From Arthrobacter sp. S39 (GTDB lineage Bacteria > Actinomycetota > Actinomycetes > Actinomycetales > Micrococcaceae), in the NCBI RefSeq assembly GCF_004320525.1, contig NZ_SIHX01000003.1:248001-312000 (forward strand): a DNA stretch of 64,000 nt, in the 5' to 3' direction. This document shows positions 61,497-64,000 of the stretch, in pieces. Position 1 is the stretch's first letter, and every line of letters starts with the position of its first letter. The notes under the pieces are model-generated. The model saw only the letters and a program-made list of their open reading frames with translations. It was not told the origin of the DNA and did not search any database. The translations under genes were made by a program, and so were the position numbers.

Positions 61497-61620
61497 CCAT
61501 GCCACCGGCACAAGGCCCGGGCACAAGTATTTATTTTGCCATGGGTTCGGGGCCCGATGCGACATCGGCCGGAATCTGCCCGCATCAAGGGCCTTCCCGC
61601 CGGTAGGGCATGATGGAAAT

Positions 61621-62247
61621 GTGAGCAACAACCCTCCCCGGACACGGATGACAGGCCTGCAGCGGCGCAGCCAGCTGATCGAAGTGGGCCGGGGCCTCTT
61701 CGCCATCCGCGGGCTCGACGGGACCACGATTGAGGAAATCGCCGCCTGTGCCGGCGTCTCCAAGCCGGTCATCTACGAACACTTTGGTTCCAAGGAAGGC
61801 CTGTACACCCAGGTGGTGGACTTCGAGTTCCGCATCCTGCTCGACTCGATCAACAGCGCCCTCACCGAAGAAGCCAAGCCGCGGATCCTGGTGGAGCGCG
61901 CCGCCCTCGCCCTGCTGACCTACATCGAGGACCGCACCGACGGCTTCCGCATCCTCATGCGGGACGCCCCGCCGTCGCAGCCGGAAGGCGCCTTTTCCAC
62001 CCTGCTGTCCCATGTGACCGCCCGTGTGGAACACATCCTCTCCGACGAATTCGACCGCCGCGGCTTCAGCGCCGAAGACGGCGCCATGTACGCCCAGATG
62101 CTCGTAGGCATGGTGGCCATGACCGGCCAATGGTGGCAGGACAGCCGCCAGCCGGACAAGCACACCGTAGCGGCACACCTGGTAAACCTCGCCTGGAACG
62201 GCCTGACCGGCCTCAAGAAGGACCCTGAGCTGACAAGCGAGGGCTAG
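61621..62247 (+). CDS. TetR-family transcriptional regulator
   Basis: 208 residues. N-terminal HTH with RRSQLIEVGRGLFAIRGLDGTTIEEIAACAGVSKPVIYEHFGSKEGLYTQVVD, the canonical TetR pattern; the C-terminal helical ligand domain contains MYAQMLVGMVAMTGQWWQD. GTG 61621 follows CATGAT by six bases, possibly leaderless; the very long open frame back to 60325 runs through glmU and is not real. The neighbour order glmU-tRNA-tetR corresponds to Rv1018c-Rv1019 of M. tuberculosis. Ligand and targets are unknown. Confidence 0.9.
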   Translation: MSNNPPRTRMTGLQRRSQLIEVGRGLFAIRGLDGTTIEEIAACAGVSKPVIYEHFGSKEGLYTQVVDFEFRILLDSINSALTEEAKPRILVERAALALLTYIEDRTDGFRILMRDAPPSQPEGAFSTLLSHVTARVEHILSDEFDRRGFSAEDGAMYAQMLVGMVAMTGQWWQDSRQPDKHTVAAHLVNLAWNGLTGLKKDPELTSEG

Positions 62248-62292
62248 CGTTTTCATGCCCGCGTGGTCACGTCCGCGGCGCAGTCCTTCGCC

Positions 62293-62664
62293 GTCGCTTA
62301 GACACGACGCAAATGGGTCCCTGCGGTCGCTGGGCGACCTCCGGACCCCGATGCGCCGCGATGCGCGACTACGCGAAGGCCCCCTGCCCCGCCATTGCCG
62401 ACGGTTCCGCACGGGTCCCCCGCCGCGCTGCGATAGCCGGCACCTCCGTGCGGGCGCCCTTCACGAGTACGCCCTGCCGAACGTTCCGCGCGGGTTGCCC
62501 ACTGTTCCCCGGCGAAAGGTGACGTGCTTTGTCGGGAGGCGGCCTTCGGTAGGTGACGTCCGCTCGCCGGAGGCGGTCCTTCGGAAAGGAGCGCATCGCG
62601 GGGCATCGGGACGTGGAGGTCGCTCAGCGACCGGAGCGGCCCCTTTGCCCTGTGTCTAAGCGAC
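62293..62664. repeat. 74-base inverted repeat and repeat-rich intergenic segment
   Basis: The 512-base gap between tetR and uup holds no convincing gene. Arms 62293-62366 and 62591-62664 are both 74 bases and about 80% identical when one is inverted. Between and beside them AGGTGACGT...AGGCGG..CCTTCGG is repeated in tandem (about 62516-62583) and CCGAAGGGCCG...CGGCACCCA occurs twice (about 62666-62723). The whole could fold into one large cruciform or RNA. Confidence 0.7.
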
Positions 62665-62759
62665 GCCGAAGGGCCGCCTGCGGCACCCAAGGCGTGCGGA
62701 GCCCCGAAGGGCCGGCTCCGGCACCCAGCCCAGCCACAACGCAGTGACGAAGGCAAGGG

Positions 62760-64000
62760 CTACTCGCCGAGGACTTCCAGGGCTTCGAGCCATTCGAGTT
62801 CTAACGCCTCGCGTTCTCCGGCGAGGTCCTTCAGTTTTTTGTTCTGGTCGGCGAGGGCGTCGAAGTCGTTATCGTTGGTGCTTTTGACCATCTGGTCGTG
62901 GAGCTTCTTTTCCTGCTGTTCAAGCTTGCCCATCTGGCGTTCGATGCGGTTCTTGGCTTTGCGGGCGTCGCGCTTTTCGGCTTCGGAGGCTCCGGACGCT
63001 GCGGGTGCGGAGCTGCCGCTCGGACCGGTGACGGGGTTGCCGCCGCCGGTGATGGTGGAGCCGGCCAGGGCGGATTCGCGGAGCTCCAGGTACTGGTCCA
63101 CGCCGCGCGGCAGGGCGCGGATCTTCCCGTCGCCCAGGAGTGCCATCTGGTGGTCGGTCACGCGCTCCAGCAGGTAACGGTCGTGGCTCACCACAACGAG
63201 GGTGCCCGGCCAGCCGTCGAGGACATCCTCGACGGCGGCGAGGGTGTCGGTGTCGAGGTCGTTGGTGGGCTCATCGAGCATCAGCACGTTCGGCTCCCCC
63301 ACGAGCAGGCGCAGGAGCTGGAGGCGCCGGCGCTCACCACCGGAAAGGTCCTTGACCGGGGTCCACTGCTTCTCGTTCGTGAAGCCAAGCTGCTCCACGA
63401 GCTGGCCGGCGGTGAACTCCTTGCCGCCGACGTTGAACGAGCGCTTTTCGCGCTCGATCACTTCGATGACGCGCAGGTCCTTGACGTCGTCGAGCTCTTT
63501 GACCTCCTGGGTCAGCACGGCGGTGACTACCGTCTTGCCGCGCTTGACCTTCCCGGAGCTGGGCTCGATCTCGCCGTTGAGGAGCTTCAGCAGGGTGGTC
63601 TTGCCGGCGCCGTTGACACCCACCAGGCCCAGCCGCTCACCCGGGGCAAGCCGCAGCGTGATGTTGTCGAAGAGTTTCTGGCCTTCGTCACCGCCGAGGA
63701 AGTCCAGTGAGACGTGCTCAAGGTCCAGCACGTCCTTGCCGAGGCGCGCCGTGGCCATCTTGCTCAATGCCGTCGAGTCGCGCGGCTCCGGGACATCGGC
63801 GATCAGCGCGTTGGCTGCCTCGATCCGGAACTTGGGCTTGGCGGTGCGGGCCGGGGCGCCGCGGCGCAGCCAGGCCAGCTCCTTCTTCACCAGCTGCTGG
63901 CGCTTGCTTTCCATCACGTTGGCGGCGCGGTCACGTTCGGCACGGGCCAGCACGTAAGCCGCGTAGCCGCCATCGAAGGGATCCATGATGCCGTCGTGGA
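62760..64000 (-). CDS. uup: ABC-F family ATPase, Uup-type (partial at window edge)
   Basis: 413 C-terminal residues visible; the first ABC cassette is beyond the right edge. The visible part begins in the inter-cassette linker (DPFDGGYAAYVLARAERDRAANVMESKRQQLVKKELAWL), followed by the second cassette with Walker A GVNGAGKTT, signature LSGGERRRLQLL, Walker B VLMLDEPTNDLD and the VVSHDRYLLE switch. The C-terminal coiled coil (about the last 80 residues, IERQMGKLEQQEKKLHDQM) is the Uup hallmark and binds nucleic acid. No membrane domain. ABC-F proteins act on ribosomes or branched DNA rather than transport. Confidence 0.88.
   Translation of the reverse strand, partial: HDGIMDPFDGGYAAYVLARAERDRAANVMESKRQQLVKKELAWLRRGAPARTAKPKFRIEAANALIADVPEPRDSTALSKMATARLGKDVLDLEHVSLDFLGGDEGQKLFDNITLRLAPGERLGLVGVNGAGKTTLLKLLNGEIEPSSGKVKRGKTVVTAVLTQEVKELDDVKDLRVIEVIEREKRSFNVGGKEFTAGQLVEQLGFTNEKQWTPVKDLSGGERRRLQLLRLLVGEPNVLMLDEPTNDLDTDTLAAVEDVLDGWPGTLVVVSHDRYLLERVTDHQMALLGDGKIRALPRGVDQYLELRESALAGSTITGGGNPVTGPSGSSAPAASGASEAEKRDARKAKNRIERQMGKLEQQEKKLHDQMVKSTNDNDFDALADQNKKLKDLAGEREALELEWLEALEVLGE

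Noticed and set aside
60325..61620. Very long plus-strand open frame upstream of the TetR gene
   Set aside because: It runs antisense through glmU and tRNA-Gln; it is a GC-driven shadow, and the real start is near GTG 61621.
62516..62723. CRISPR array
   Set aside because: Repeats are imperfect, unevenly spaced and partly inverted, and no cas genes are in the window.
62298..62756. 152-codon minus-strand frame in the tetR-uup gap
   Set aside because: Its internal repeats simply mirror the DNA repeats of the inverted-repeat region; no ribosome site or domain.

Overview
The window reads as chromosomal DNA of a high-GC Gram-positive actinobacterium, most likely an Arthrobacter/Pseudarthrobacter-type member of the Micrococcaceae. 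Supporting signs are the very GC-rich third codon positions, TANNNT -10 boxes, several promoters that appear to give leaderless mRNAs, DUF2505 and SCO4848-type genes, a UPS/HTH fusion of the NnaR kind, and a pth-rplY-prs-glmU-tRNA-Gln-tetR block like that of other actinobacteria. No phage genes or CRISPR array are visible.

Layout. 1-4.7 kb: a flavin NAD(P)H-quinone dehydrogenase (cut by the left edge), purine nucleoside phosphorylase, an Rrf2 regulator and a phosphosugar mutase. 4.7-11.2 kb: assimilatory nitrite reduction. nirD lies divergent from nirB-cobA-nnaR, followed by a free-standing copy of the NirB flavin domain. Three promoters here (nirD, nirB, NirB-like) share a GlnR-like half-site at identical distance from the -10. 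11.3-19.4 kb: deoC, small membrane proteins, a YdjM-like hydrolase, mfd, an SDR/DUF2867 protein, DUF2505 and an SCO4848-like protein. A 1.81-kb IS1182-type element (19,376-21,185) with a broken transposase and CTAG duplications sits exactly at the stop codon of the last of these.

21.3-47.6 kb is an envelope-glycan island. The left part has UDP-glucose dehydrogenase, a lipoprotein glycerophosphodiesterase, an O-antigen-ligase/polymerase-like protein, a Wzz/BY-kinase fusion without a tyrosine tail, a GT4, a Wzx-like flippase and a GT2. Two tandem beta-helix surface proteins follow. The right part (33.8-47.6 kb, minus strand) looks like one long operon: TagD-like cytidylyltransferase, DUF1972 glycosyltransferase, CDP-alcohol phosphotransferase, anchored linker protein and a glycosyltransferase, then three secreted paralogues of up to about 1,500 residues built from a propeller, FN3, LamG, PKD and a repeated C-terminal 'AFGRT' module. 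One paralogue has been cut by an in-frame TGA, with a decayed module behind it. I regard this operon as the best candidate for an undescribed system: nucleotide-activated polyol or sugar-phosphate synthesis coupled to giant adhesin-like proteins.

47.9-64 kb: NhaA, SufS/SufU, two adjacent LuxR-type AAA regulators (the second apparently starting at CTG and overlapping the first), pth, rplY, prs, glmU, tRNA-Gln, a TetR regulator, a highly structured repeat-rich intergenic segment and the C-terminal part of a Uup-type ABC-F ATPase cut by the right edge.
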